Source: Chlorocebus sabaeus (Eukaryota > Chordata > Mammalia > Primates > Cercopithecidae). From it: a DNA stretch of 64,000 nucleotides. The notes under the pieces were generated by a model. That model made no database searches and had not been told where the DNA came from. It saw nothing but the letters and a program-made list of their open reading frames with translations. How positions within the stretch are numbered: position 1 is the first letter of the stretch; each line of letters starts with the position of its first letter. Made by a program: the position numbers and the translations under genes. The stretch is taken from the NCBI RefSeq assembly GCF_047675955.1, contig NC_132909.1, positions 44,009,931 to 44,073,930 of the forward strand, read 5' to 3'. This document shows, piece after piece, positions 45,619 through 55,634 of the stretch.

Positions 45619-48600
45619 CTGGTACAGAGAGGACCAGGGGACGGCTGAGCTGGCGACCCGACCCAGGGAACCTAGCCACCCACCCCTACCTGTGGGCTCG
45701 GCCCTCACCTTCCCCTCCAGGATCAGCTGCTTCCGTTTGTTGATCTCCTTTTTTTCATCAAAGTGGGCCGCCTCCAGTTTCTGGTGGAGGGAAGTGGGGT
45801 AAGGAGATGCTGGTCATGGAGGCCCCACCTGGAAGGGAGCACCACCGGCTCCGGAGAGCACTTTAGTCCCCGCCCGCCTCTGACACTCACGATCTCACAC
45901 TCTCTTCGCACCACGTTGACCTGTGTGAGGATCTGCAGCACCTCGGCCTCTTCCACGGAGAATTCCTCTAGTTTCTTCTCTATGGGGACAGTAAAGCCGG
46001 GGGTGGGGGTGGGGAGGAGACGTGCCATGGAATGGGAGTTCAGCCAAGTAGTGAATTCCCCATGCTGTGGGGTATGCAAGGCCATCTGGGGTCATATCAG
46101 GTAAGGGCCAGGTGGGCAAGATCAGGGATTTCTGAGCTAAGGAAGGTATGGACCGCTGTCTTTCAGTCTCACTGTCGCCCAAGCTGGAGTGCAGTGGCAC
46201 TATCTCAGCTCACTGCAACCTCCACCTCCCGGGTTCAAGCAATTCTCGTGCCTCAGCCTCCCTTTTTTTATTTTTCGGTGTTAGTAGCATTATGAGTTTA
46301 ACCATGAATATTGATTTCTTGGAAACAGTGTCCTTTAAAGTCCAGATATTTCTTGCTTTCTCTTTTTTTGAAGACAGGGTCTTACTCTGTCACCCACGCT
46401 GGAGTGTGATGGCTCAATCACGGTTCACTATAGCCTCTGCTCAAGCAATTTTCCAACCTCAGTCTCTTGAGTAGCTGGAACTACGGGCGTGCGCCCCCAT
46501 GCCCGGCCAGTTTCTGTACTTTTTTGGAGAGGCAGGGTTTCTCCATGTTGCCCAGGCTGATCTCAAACTCCTGGGCTCAAGTGATTCACCCACCTTGGCC
46601 TCCCAAAGTGCTGGGATTACAGGTGTAAGCCACCGTGCCTGGCCTTCAAGTCCAGATGTTTCTTTTTTTTTTTTCCTTTGAGACAGAGTCTCATTGTCCC
46701 CCAGGCTGGAGTGCAATGGCGCGATCTCGGCTCACTGCAACCTCTGCCTCCTGGGTTCAAGCAATTCTCATGCCTCACCCTCCCAAATAGCTGCAATGAC
46801 ACGCGTGTGCCACCACACCTGGCTAATTTTTGTATTTTTAGTAGAGACAGGGTTTCACCGTGTTGCCCAGATTGGTCTCCAACTCCTGGGCTCAAGTGAT
46901 CCGCCCACCTCGGCCTCCCAAAAGTGCTGGGATTACAGGCGTGAGCCACTGTGCCCGGCCAAGTCCAACTGTTTCTAAATTTCAGGATAGTCTATGCAGT
47001 GATCAGAGATACCTTAGGAAGTGTCTCTGTCTTGGCTGCGTATGAAACTACTCCTAGAGGTTTTTAGCAGGCCCAGGCCCTGTCAGTGGGGCCTCTGACA
47101 TCTCAGGGGCCTTCCACACACCACAGTCTGAGAAACCCAAGTCCCCTCCTGACTCATGTGGCTTTCAGCTGCTGGCGGCAACTATGGGAAGTTTGTTTCA
47201 ATAAATGGGCAAAAGAACTTCTTTAGGGGGTGCCTCGGGAAGGAATCCCAGCCTAAATCTGCTCATGGGAGCAGGCTGGCTGGTGTCTGACAGGGGCGAA
47301 TGGGTCTCACCCTGAGGCACCCACCTCTGCCCACCCCCCCCCCCCCCTCCACCCACCCCTCCACCGCACTCACTGATCTGCTCCTCAATGGCGTGCACCA
47401 GGTGGATGTCGTACTGTGTCACCAGCGTGATGGCCTGACCCTGCCGCCCTGTGGGAATGTGCCAGTTATCTGCTATGTGCTGGGGGTCAGGACATGGGGC
47501 GAATAAGGGCAGATCCTGATGGCTACGCAGCTCAGGGGTCCTCCTGGAGATGCTGAACAAGGGCTTGGGCTTGGGAGGGATCAGCCCAGTGTGTCTGGGC
47601 TTGACCCCAAGCGAGACCTCTGTGTGGAGGACAGGTCGCTGGTGAGAGGCAGTTCTGCCTGTCTGGCCTTAAACAGCAGTTAGTTACTGCCTGATTTCCC
47701 TTTTTGGCTTGGCTGCCAGGGAACCCAGTCTAAGTAATGCCAGCCATTAGCCCCGACAGGCCTCAGACCAAGATCTCTGCTTGCTGTTTCTGTGACGGTG
47801 ACTAGGGCCGAAACTGCACTGATGGCAGACCAGGTCCGGGACCCTCATGGCAGACCCACGTGGACGTCACTGTTCTCATTATCCGCCATGTGAGGTCTGG
47901 GGAGTGGCAGTGACCTGCCCAGCACTACAGGGTCAGGATAGAAGGTCCAGGTCCAGTTTGACCCCAGCAACCACATCTTTCCTGTCTCGAGAAGTGAGAG
48001 CATCTCATGGACACCATGGCCCTCCCTGACAAGGCAGCAGCAAGTAGTGGGGGCTGGGGCTGTATGTGTACCCTCCCAGGAGGCAGACCCACGCTGCTCA
48101 GTTCATCACCTGGCTTGGGTGAAGGCAGCACCTCACTGGCGTTTCCTTTATTTTATATTTTTATTTTATTTACTACTTCTTTTTTTTTTTTTTTTTTTTT
48201 TTTTGAGACGGAGTCTCGCTCTGTCGCCCAGGCTGGAGTGCAGTGGCGCAATCTCGGCTCACTGCAAGCTCCGCCTCCCGGGTTTACGCCATTCTCCTGC
48301 CTCAGCCTCCCGAGTAGCTGGGACTACAGGCGCCCGCCACCTCGCCCGGCTAGTTTTTTGTATTTTTTAGTAGAGACGGGGTTTCACCGTGTTAGCCAGG
48401 ATGGTCTCGATCTCCTGACCTCGTGATCCACCCGTCTCGGCCTCCCAAAGTGCTGGGATTACAGGCTTGAGCCACCGCGCCCGGCCACTTCTTCTTTTTT
48501 TTTTTTTTTGAGGCAGAGTCTCACTCCATCGCCCAGGCTGGAGTGCAGTGGCACAATCTCGGCTCACTGCAAGCCCTGCCTCCCGGGTTCATGCCATTCT

Positions 48601-51600
48601 ACTGCCTCAGCCTCCCCAGTAGCTGGGACTACAGGCGCCCGCCACCATGCCCGGCTAATTTTTTGTATTTTTAGTAGAGATGGGGTTTCATCATGTTAGC
48701 CAGGATGGTTTCGATCTCCTGACCTCATGATCTGCCTCCCAAAGTGCTGGGATTACAGGCGTGAGCCACCACGCCTGGCCTTTGTTTACTTATTTATTTA
48801 GTTAGTTATTTTTTGAGACAGAGTCTTGCACTGTCACCCAGGCTGGAATGCAATCGTGCAATCTCTGTTCACTGCAACCTCCGCTTCCCAGGTTCAAGCA
48901 ATTCTCCCGCCTCAGCCTCCTGAGTAGCTGGGATTACGGGTGCCCTCTACCACACCTGGCTAATTTTTTTGTATTTTTAGTAGAGACAGGGTTTCACCAT
49001 GTTGGCCAGGCTGGGCTCGAACTCCTGACCTTGTGATCTGTCTGCCTTGGGCTCCAAAAGTGCAGAGACTATAGGCGTGAGCCACCGCGCCTGGCATTCT
49101 ACCCTACCCTACGCTTTCTTTTTTTTGAGATAGAGTTTTGCTCTTTTTGCCCAGGCTGGAGTGCAATGGTGCGATCTCGGCTCACTGCAACCTCCTGGGT
49201 TCAAGTGATTCTCCTGCCTCAGCCTCCCGAGTAGCTGGGATTCACCTTTGCTTTAGAAAGGACAAGTCTCCAACTTGCAAACATGGCCCCGAGTAGCTCT
49301 CATCTGTGGGCTGCACCCTACCCACGTCCTACCACCTGAATTTGCTGGGCAGGCTGGAGGGACAGGGGCCCAAGGCCCGGCCTCCCCCTCCACCACTCAC
49401 CTGCACGGGCCGTCCGGCCAACTCGGTGGATGTAGATCTTGGGGAGCCCGGGGGTGTTGTGGTTGATGACCACCTGTACCGTAGGGATATCCAGGCCCCT
49501 GGAGGGAGACGTGGCTGGTCAGCTCCACTGTCCATGTGGGGAAACCGAGGCTAGGACTCACCCAGGGTCACTCAGCAGGGAGGCTGGGGCTGCCTGACAT
49601 GCCTGAGGCCAGCCTTCTCATCCATGGGGCCTTGTAGTAAAAGAGGGAGTGCCCTTGGCAGGGGACTGAGGGCTGCTCACCGGGAGGCCACGTCTGTTGC
49701 GATCAGGATCCGGTAGATGCTGGATTTGAACTTGGCTAGGGCAGCAAAGCGTTCTTTCTGCACGGGGTTGGGAAGAAAATTGGGAATGAGTGAAGGCAGG
49801 TTTTCCGTGTGAGGCCTGGGGACAGGGTGGAGGCCGGGACAGTCCCCCAGCCGTCCATTGAGGAAGGTGGCCATGAGAAGTCAGACCGGGACAAATGAAT
49901 GACGGCTAAAAGAGATGTGGTCAGGGAGGGTCGCCTGAGCTGCGATATTTTGGGACCAGAAGAGACCAGGCGGCAGGAAGAAGGCGCCCGGCAGAAGGAA
50001 GGATCGGGGCCGATGTCTGAGGCCGGGAGGTGTCCCAGGGTGAGGCTGGCGGGCCCCGGGGTCGCTTCACCTGCTTCATCATGGAGTGAAGAGCCACGGT
50101 GGGGAAGCTGAATTTGCGCAGCATCATGCACAGGATCTGGCAGGTCCTGGCGGGAAGGATGGGCCTGTCAATCCCTCCAGCTCTCCGGTTCTGGGAAGGT
50201 GTTCCTGCCCCCACCCGCCCCTGAGACACCTAGCACAGTGGCGCCATGAAGCTTACAAAGGAGAGGCAGCAGGCCAAGCATGGTGGCTCACGCCTGTAAT
50301 CCCAGCACTTTGGGAGGCTGAGGCGGGTGGATCACTTGAGGCCAGGAGTTCAAGACCAGCCTGTCCAACATGGCAAAACCCTGTCTCTACTAAAAATACA
50401 AAAATTAGCCGGGCATGGTGGTGCATGACTGCAGCCCCAGCTACTCAGGAGGCTGAGGCAGGAGAATTTAACCCAGGAGGCAAGGTTGCAGTGAGCTGAG
50501 ATTGCGCCATTGCACTCCAGCCTGGGGGACAGCATGAAACTCTCAAAAAAAAAGAGAAAGAGGCAGGATGAGGGTTGGCACAGGCCTTGCCTGCCTGATA
50601 TACTCTCTGCTGATCCCTCCCTGGAGCTGGAACTGACAAGAGCTGGCCCTGGGACTGCAGGGCTGGAAACGGATTTGCTAGGGGTGTTCACTGTTACCAA
50701 GAAGGCCGAGAAGGAGCCAGCAGAGGAAAACAGAGTAGAAACGGGGGCACAGGGAGAAAGAACGGGGACCGTCACGTAAGCTGCTGGATCCTGCCGTGCC
50801 TGACAGCCACCCTACAGCCAAACTTTTCTCTTTTTTTTTTCCTGAGATAGTCTTGCTCTGTCCCCCAGGATGGAGTGCAGTGGCACCATCTCGGCTCACT
50901 GTAACCTCTACCTACCAGGTTCAAGTGATTCACCCACCTCACCCTCCACAGTAGTTGGGACTACAGGTGCTCACCACCATGCCTGGCTAATTTTTGTATT
51001 TTCAGTCGAGATAAAGTTTCACCACATTGGGCAGGCTGGTCTCGAACTCCTGACCTCAGGTGATCCGCCTACCTCAGCCTCCCAGAGTGCCAGGATTACA
51101 GGCGGGAACCACTGCGCCCAGTCCCAACTTTCCTCTTCTGGGAGGTAACACATTTAGAGCGCCTTGACTTCTGCCCTTCTATCCTGGCTCATGCTGGAAG
51201 AGTCTCCAGCTTCTCAGTGATCTTCCCAAACAGCTCAATGGAGAAGATGTGAACTGCCCTCCCCAGGGGTCTCTGTCTGCGCAGACGCACACCAGGCCTG
51301 TTAGTTGTCACAGCTTCCTCTGAGACGGGACTAGAGGCCCAGGAAAGCTCAGCGACACCCCCAGAACACAGCAAATGGGCTGCTCAAACAGCCACTTGCA
51401 GGGGTTTCCTGGACCTTCCATCAAGGGCTGGTCTGAGGAACCCCAAAGCCCGGCTGCACCTTCAGATGGGGTGACCTTGGCTCCTTGAGGAAAGCCCCCG
51501 TGACCTCCAGGCTGAGCAGAGCTGAGACTGTGTCCCAGACCCAAGACGCTGGCCACCTCCTCCTTTGAAGGGCGATGGGAGGGGAGAGGCGAGCCCCGCT

Positions 51601-54363
51601 CACTTGCACGTGTTGGTGAAGATGATAATGGACCAGTCCTCATGCTCATCCTGGAAGCGCTGGATCAGGTGGACCAGGTAGGCGTCCTTGACCTTCTCGG
51701 GCACCAGCAGGTAGCGCTGATCCAGCTGCTCCACGGTGCTCACCCTGGGGATGGACAGGTAGACCGCACGCCTCAGTGTCCCTGCCTGTAGGATGGAGCT
51801 GCCCTCCCCACACTGTCTGGGCTGTGGACTCACGGGGCCTGTGCCTCCCAGAAGAAGGGCTGGTTGGTGGCCAGGCCCTGCAGCTCCCGGAGTGTGTCGG
51901 TCAGCGTGGCGCTGAACAGCAGTGTCTGCCTCCGGGCCGGCACAGCCGCCAGGATGGCCTCCAGGTCGACGGTGAAATCAGTGCAGCCCTGTTCCAGCAG
52001 CCGGTCTGCCTCGTCCATCACCTGCCGTGCCAGTGGGGGCAGGGGTGAGGGTGTCGTCCATGGCCCCAGGTCTTGGCCATCCCTGAAACAGGCCTCTTTG
52101 AGAGGCGTGGACATGGACCCTAGGCCCTGGAGTACCCTCCTTCCAAGGGAGGCCTGCCCCTCCCCCAAGTCTCAGCAAGGCCCTACCCCCAAATAACATT
52201 GCTAGGACTGGGCCCCCTCTTTTTGGTCCTTGAATGGTCCTTGTCACTGTTCCTAGCATTTTACTGGAAAGTCTAAGGAACATACGTTTCCTAAATGGAT
52301 GACATGGTGCCCCAGACTCTGATGCTGGGACTGGAGGCTCCGAGTCCAGCTCCTGCAGTCTGCAGGGGCAGGGCGAACTCACCAGGAAGCGGATCTTCTT
52401 TATACTGAAAGTGTTGGAGCTGCGCAGGTGATCTGCCAGGCGCCCTGGTGTGGCGATGACCACATGCGGTTTTCGGGAGAGCTCCAGTGCCTGGGCCACC
52501 ATGTCTGGGAGACAGAGTATGAGAGGCAGGGCTGGGCGGGTGGTCCAAAGCTGCTGAGGTCCCATGCTGGGGCTTCCCCCGCCTCCCAGCCCCTGTACCC
52601 ATGCCACCGACGATGATGCAGTCTTTCAGCCCTAGAGGCTTCCCCAGGACCCGGAACTGCTCTGCGATCTGGTAGGCCAGCTCCCTGTGGGTGTGAAGGG
52701 GCCAGGCTGGGTCAGGTAGTGGTTCTGGGCCTGCCCCCCATTCCCCTCTCCATCCCCAGCGTTCCTCCCTGAGCCCCCAGGCTCCTGACTTGCCCCGTCC
52801 TGTTCACAAAGGCTCTGATGCTGAGCCTTGGAGGCTGTTGTGGCCCCTGCCCCCTCGCCAGGCTCAGCCTGGAACATCCCTCCTCACCAGCCCAACCCAA
52901 ACTGGCCTCAGCATCTCTTCCTACCCCAAACCCGCGCCTTCCCCCAGTTTGCCTCTCAGCAGTGGCCTCACCACCAGCCAGTTGCCTCAGCCAGAGGGTC
53001 TCAAGCATCAGCCTCCTCTCCTCCTCTCTGTCCCCAACCAACTCTGTCCCAGCCTCTCCCTGGCCCATGACCTTTCCTGCTCACATACCCCCAGAATCAA
53101 TTCTAACCCTCCGCCAGGCATTCAAGGCCTTTCTGAGACTGGCTCCAATATGCCCAGGTCCCAATACCCTTTCTGCTGCCTGCCCCTTCCTCCCTTCCTC
53201 CCTTTCTGTCTTTCTTTCTTTCTGACGGAGTTTTGCTCTTGTTGCCCAGGCTACAGTGCAATGGCGCGATCTTGGCTCACCGCAACCTCCGCCTCCTGGG
53301 TTCAAGCAATTCTCCTGCCTTGGCCTCCTGAGTAGCAGGGATTACAAGCATGCGCTACCATGCCCAGCTAATTTTTTTGTATTTTAGTAGAGATGGGGTT
53401 TCTCCATGTTAGTCAGGCTGGTCTCGAGCTCCTGGCCTCAAGTGATCCGCTCACCTGGAGCTCCCAAAGTGCTGGGATTACAGGTGTGAGCCACTGCACC
53501 CGGGCCATCTTATTTAATTCTGCAGGACCCCTAAGAAGCGGGTAGCAAGATTTTCATCCTCGTCTCACACATGGGAAAAGGGCGCTCAGAGAGGGAAAGG
53601 TGCTTGCCCAAGAGAACACAGCTGGTTAACCCATACCCAGGAGGCCTGCTGGGGGCTCACCTGGTGGGTGTCAGGACAAGGCAGAAGATGCCATAGGGAT
53701 CCTCAGAAAGCTTCTGCAAGATGGGAAGGACAAACGCTGCTGTCTTCCCACTGCCTGTCTTGGCACAGCCCAAGCAGTCCCGACCTGGGTTGAGGACAAA
53801 GCAGCATCAACACCCTCCATGTGTGGACAGCTATTCCACTGGGCACAGTGTACAAGAGCTTACATTTAGTGAGCAGTCACTGTGTGTCAAGTCCTGTGTG
53901 CCAGTAAGCCTTTTCCATTCTGGGCATACTGACCACTTTCCACTGGCAACGGACAAATCCTAGGAAGGGGAGACCATTATCGTCTCCATTTAACAGAAAG
54001 GAAAACTGGGTTTCAGAGACCTGCCCAGGACACACAGTCAGTGAGTAGCAGGCTGGACTGGAACCCATATCCATTTGACCTGAGATGCCCACAGCTTCCC
54101 ACCACCTCATTCTAACTCCCTCCAGGAGCACATGAACTTGGGGAACCCAGAATTCCCTTCCCTCATAGGCATCTTGTGCTCCCTGTTGACCCCTTCATTT
54201 GTTTATTTAATCCCTGACTTGTCACGTCTTAGGCTTCCTGTGGGCCTCTCTTTAATGGCCAAACTGGGTTGCGCTAGAGGAGCAGAGAGAAGACCTGCTC
54301 CTAGAGGAGCAATCACAGGACCAAGGAGTCCTGGATCTACCAGCAATTCTGAGAGCCTCAACT

Positions 54364-54397
<34 letters not shown>

Positions 54398-55120
54398 AGA
54401 AGGAGTCTCGCTCTGCCGCCCAGGCTGGAGTGCAGTGGCCGGATCTCAGCTCACTGCAAGCTCCGCCTCCCGGTTTCACGCCATTCTCCTGCCTCAGCCT
54501 CCCGAGTAGCTGGGACTACAGGCGCCCACCACCGCGCCCGGCTAATTTTTTGTAGTTTTAGTAGAGACGGGGTTTCACCGTGATAGCCAGGATGGTCTCG
54601 ATCTCCTGACCTTGTGATCCGCCCGTCTCGGCCTCCCAAAGTGCTGGGATTACAGGCTTGAGCCACCGCGCCCGGCCGAGCCTCAACTTCTATTTGTAAA
54701 ATAAAAACAGCAGTACCAGGTCTGCAGGATTTTGCGATACTATCGATTAGTCATTCATCAAACCCTCCCTGTGCTGAGACTATGAAAATTTCAGAGATTA
54801 CATCAGTTGTGTACGGACATAAAGCGACTCGGTCATGCAAGCTAAATGCCAACACTGTCCAGTCGGCCTCCGGAACCCCGGATCTCCTGTAACGCCAGAG
54901 GTTACCCCTCGCCTCGTGGAACCGGAATGAGCAAAGGTTGCGAGAAGGGAAAGGGGTCGAGAGGAGCGGAGACGCCTCTTGGGGAAGGCACCGAGCCATA
55001 CTCACCCTCCAGGATGGCGGGAATGCAGCCGAGCTGCACGGGCGTGGGCTGCTTCAAACCCAGCTGCCGACATTGTGCCACTAGCCACGACGACAGCCCG
55101 AGCTCCGCGAAGCCTGACAT
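45430..55120 (-). CDS. DDX49: DDX49, DEAD-box RNA helicase 49 (complete, 13 coding exons)
   Basis: Coding exons, 5' to 3' on the minus strand: 55120-55006, 53784-53661, 52684-52599, 52504-52383, 52021-51834, 51744-51604, 50146-50071, 49757-49681, 49498-49401, 47448-47374, 45979-45891, 45780-45709, 45618-45430. Total 1452 nt, 483 codons plus TGA, the human length. Motifs in order: Q motif GLKQPTPVQ (21-29), motif I AKTGSGKT (46-53), Ia PTRELA (78-83), Ib TPGR (127-130), II DEAD (152-155), III SAT (186-188), V TDVASRGLD (305-313), VI HRVGRTAR (334-341), then a Lys/Glu-rich C-terminal tail. All catalytic motifs are intact. From family knowledge: an ATP-dependent nucleolar RNA helicase related to yeast Dbp8, which acts in 40S ribosome assembly. 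It shares its promoter with COPE and ends tail-to-tail with HOMER3. Confidence 0.97.
45709..45780 (-). CDS. DDX49: DDX49 coding exon 12
   Basis: Acceptor CACCAG, donor AAG/GTGAGG. 24 codons, KLEAAHFDEKKE to ILEGK. Confidence 0.95.
45891..45979 (-). CDS. DDX49: DDX49 coding exon 11
   Basis: Acceptor CCATAG, donor ATC/GTGAGT. Encodes KKLEEFSVEEAE to RRECEI. Confidence 0.95.
46157..46960 (-). mobile_element. Stacked Alus in DDX49 intron 10
   Basis: First-half fragment 46157-46260, full Alus 46360-46646 and 46665-46960. The word AAGTCCAGATGTTTCT lies before, between and after the two full Alus (46337, 46647, 46961). Confidence 0.88.
47374..47448 (-). CDS. DDX49: DDX49 coding exon 10
   Basis: Acceptor CCACAG, donor A/GTGAGT. 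75 nt encoding RQGQAITLVTQ to AIEEQI. A 14-base G run (coding sense) lies 26 bases inside the following intron. Confidence 0.95.
47449..48175. other. Alu-free part of DDX49 intron 9
   Basis: MIR-like at about 47870-47945 (ATTATCCGCCATGTGAGGTC). Otherwise unclassified. Confidence 0.4.
48176..49243 (-). mobile_element. Four minus Alus in DDX49 intron 9
   Basis: 48180-48485 (cercopithecid AluY, ends GGCTTGAGCCACCGCGCCCG), 48494-48780, 48806-49095 and 49118-49243 (first half only). The last ends about 160 bp from exon 9. Confidence 0.88.
49401..49498 (-). CDS. DDX49: DDX49 coding exon 9 (motif VI)
   Basis: Acceptor CTCCAG, donor CAG/GTGAGT. Encodes GLDIPTVQVVINHN to the arginine-finger motif HRVGRTARA. 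Confidence 0.97.
49681..49757 (-). CDS. DDX49: DDX49 coding exon 8 (motif V)
   Basis: Acceptor GTGCAG, donor CG/GTGAGC. Encodes KERFAALAKF to ATDVAS. Confidence 0.96.
50071..50146 (-). CDS. DDX49: DDX49 coding exon 7
   Basis: Acceptor CGCCAG, donor CAG/GTGAAG. Encodes TCQILCMMLRK to LHSMMKQ. Confidence 0.95.
50272..51122. mobile_element. Alu + (50272-50562) and Alu - (50828-51122) in DDX49 intron 6
   Basis: Opposite orientation, 265 bp apart. 51123-51603 after them is unclassified. Confidence 0.88.
51604..51744 (-). CDS. DDX49: DDX49 coding exon 6
   Basis: Acceptor CCCCAG, donor AA/GTGAGC. Encodes VSTVEQLDQRY to IIIFTNTC, the first strands of the second RecA-like domain (motif IV region). 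Confidence 0.96.
51834..52021 (-). CDS. DDX49: DDX49 coding exon 5 (DEAD and SAT)
   Basis: Acceptor CGGCAG, donor CC/GTGAGT. 188 nt encoding VMDEADRLLEQG to WEAQA; holds motif II (Walker B) and motif III. Confidence 0.97.
52383..52504 (-). CDS. DDX49: DDX49 coding exon 4 (motif Ib)
   Basis: Acceptor TCCCAG, donor CTG/GTGAGT. Encodes MVAQALELSR to KKIRFL, with TPGR. Confidence 0.96.
52599..52684 (-). CDS. DDX49: DDX49 coding exon 3
   Basis: Acceptor CCACAG, donor ATGG/GTACAG. Encodes ELAYQIAEQF to VGGM, finishing motif Ia. Confidence 0.94.
52820..53505. mobile_element. L2-like stretch and Alu - in DDX49 intron 2
   Basis: 53090-53200 has L2 words (GGCATTCAAGGCCTTTCTGA). Alu - at 53215-53505. 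MIR-like 53530-53630 follows, close to exon 2. Confidence 0.6.
53661..53784 (-). CDS. DDX49: DDX49 coding exon 2 (motif I)
   Basis: Acceptor ACCCAG, donor AG/GTGAGC. Encodes RDCLGCAKTGSGKT to LTPT, with the ATP-binding P loop. Confidence 0.96.
53855..54110 (+). mobile_element. MIR in DDX49 intron 1
   Basis: Nearly full-length order: TTAGTGAGCAGTCACTGTGT, CTCCATTTAACAGAAAGGAA, CCCAGGACACACAGTCAGTG. Confidence 0.7.
54364..54677 (-). mobile_element. Cercopithecid AluY in DDX49 intron 1
   Basis: Poly-T of 32, ends GGCTTGAGCCACCGCGCCCG. Target duplication GAGCCTCAACTTCT at 54353 and 54678. Confidence 0.92.
55006..55120 (-). CDS. DDX49: DDX49 coding exon 1
   Basis: ATG with A at -3. Encodes MSGFAELGLSSWLV to AILE plus one base of Gly39, including the Q motif. 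Donor G/GTGAGT. Confidence 0.96.
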
Positions 55121-55158
55121 CCTTGTGACCAGCCGTGTGGTGGCCCATGTGATCCGCG

Positions 55159-55165
55159 CTTCCGG
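55159..55165 (-). promoter_or_regulatory. ETS core near DDX49 start
   Basis: CTTCCGG on + (CCGGAAG on -), about 40 bp upstream of the DDX49 ATG. Confidence 0.45.
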
Positions 55166-55296
55166 CGCGCGCCGACGACGACACGAGAAAAATCTTCCTG
55201 TTTATTGGATCTGCCTCCTGCGTGGTCCCACCTTCTCCAGCTCCCTCAGCCCATTCCCAGCCTCGACCGCATCCTTATCATGTTTCCCCGGATCCC

Positions 55297-55301
55297 ATTG
55301 G
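55297..55301 (-). promoter_or_regulatory. Inverted CCAAT box (NF-Y type) 1
   Basis: CCCATTGGCTT; the site lies 14 bp before ZNF143 motif 1. Confidence 0.5.
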
Positions 55302-55314
55302 CTTGCAGAAACAC

Positions 55315-55334
55315 ACTACAATTCCCGAGATGCC
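55315..55334 (+). promoter_or_regulatory. ZNF143/STAF-type motif 1
   Basis: ACTACAATTCCCGAGATGCC, close to the SBS consensus ACTACAATTCCCAGMATGC. Confidence 0.7.
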
Positions 55335-55388
55335 CTGCGTGACGCACTTACGTCTCCCGCCCCCTTGCTTATCATTGTGGAGCTTCCC

Positions 55389-55393
55389 ATTGG
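55389..55393 (-). promoter_or_regulatory. Inverted CCAAT box (NF-Y type) 2
   Basis: CCCATTGGCTT again, about 30 bp before ZNF143 motif 2. The CCAAT plus ZNF143 pair is thus repeated, 92-108 bp apart. Confidence 0.5.
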
Positions 55394-55422
55394 CTTACTT
55401 CGCCGCCACTCGGAAAAAGTAA

Positions 55423-55442
55423 ACTACATTTCCCAGCGTGCC
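55423..55442 (+). promoter_or_regulatory. ZNF143/STAF-type motif 2
   Basis: ACTACATTTCCCAGCGTGCC, a common variant of the same site, same orientation, 108 bp from the first. Confidence 0.7.
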
Positions 55443-55457
55443 CGTGAAGGTGTCTTG

Positions 55458-55464
55458 CTTCCGG
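55458..55464 (-). promoter_or_regulatory. ETS core near COPE start
   Basis: CTTCCGG, about 45 bp upstream of the COPE ATG, mirroring the site on the DDX49 side. Confidence 0.45.
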
Positions 55465-55508
55465 CCGACGTGTCTTTCAGGAAGAGGAGCGGGTGAGAAG
55501 ACAGCGAC

Positions 55509-55634
55509 ATGGCGCCTCCGGCTCCCGGCGCGGCGTCCGGCGGCTCCGGGGAGGTGGATGAGCTGTTCGACGTGAAGAACGCCTTCTACATCGGCAGCTA
55601 CCAGCAGTGCATAAACGAGGCGCAGCGGGTGAAG
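55509..55634 (+). CDS. COPE: COPE coding exon 1
   Basis: 42 codons ending QRVK, donor AAG/GTGCGG. Read-through into the intron would reach a stop at 55710-55712, so splicing is needed. Confidence 0.95.

Larger units (their letters stand above)
55121..55508. promoter_or_regulatory. Bidirectional DDX49/COPE promoter
   Basis: Only 388 bp separate the two start codons, which diverge. The interval is CpG-rich, has no TATA box and contains the ZNF143-type, CCAAT and ETS motifs listed separately. This is a typical housekeeping head-to-head promoter; both genes are broadly expressed in other mammals. Confidence 0.88.
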
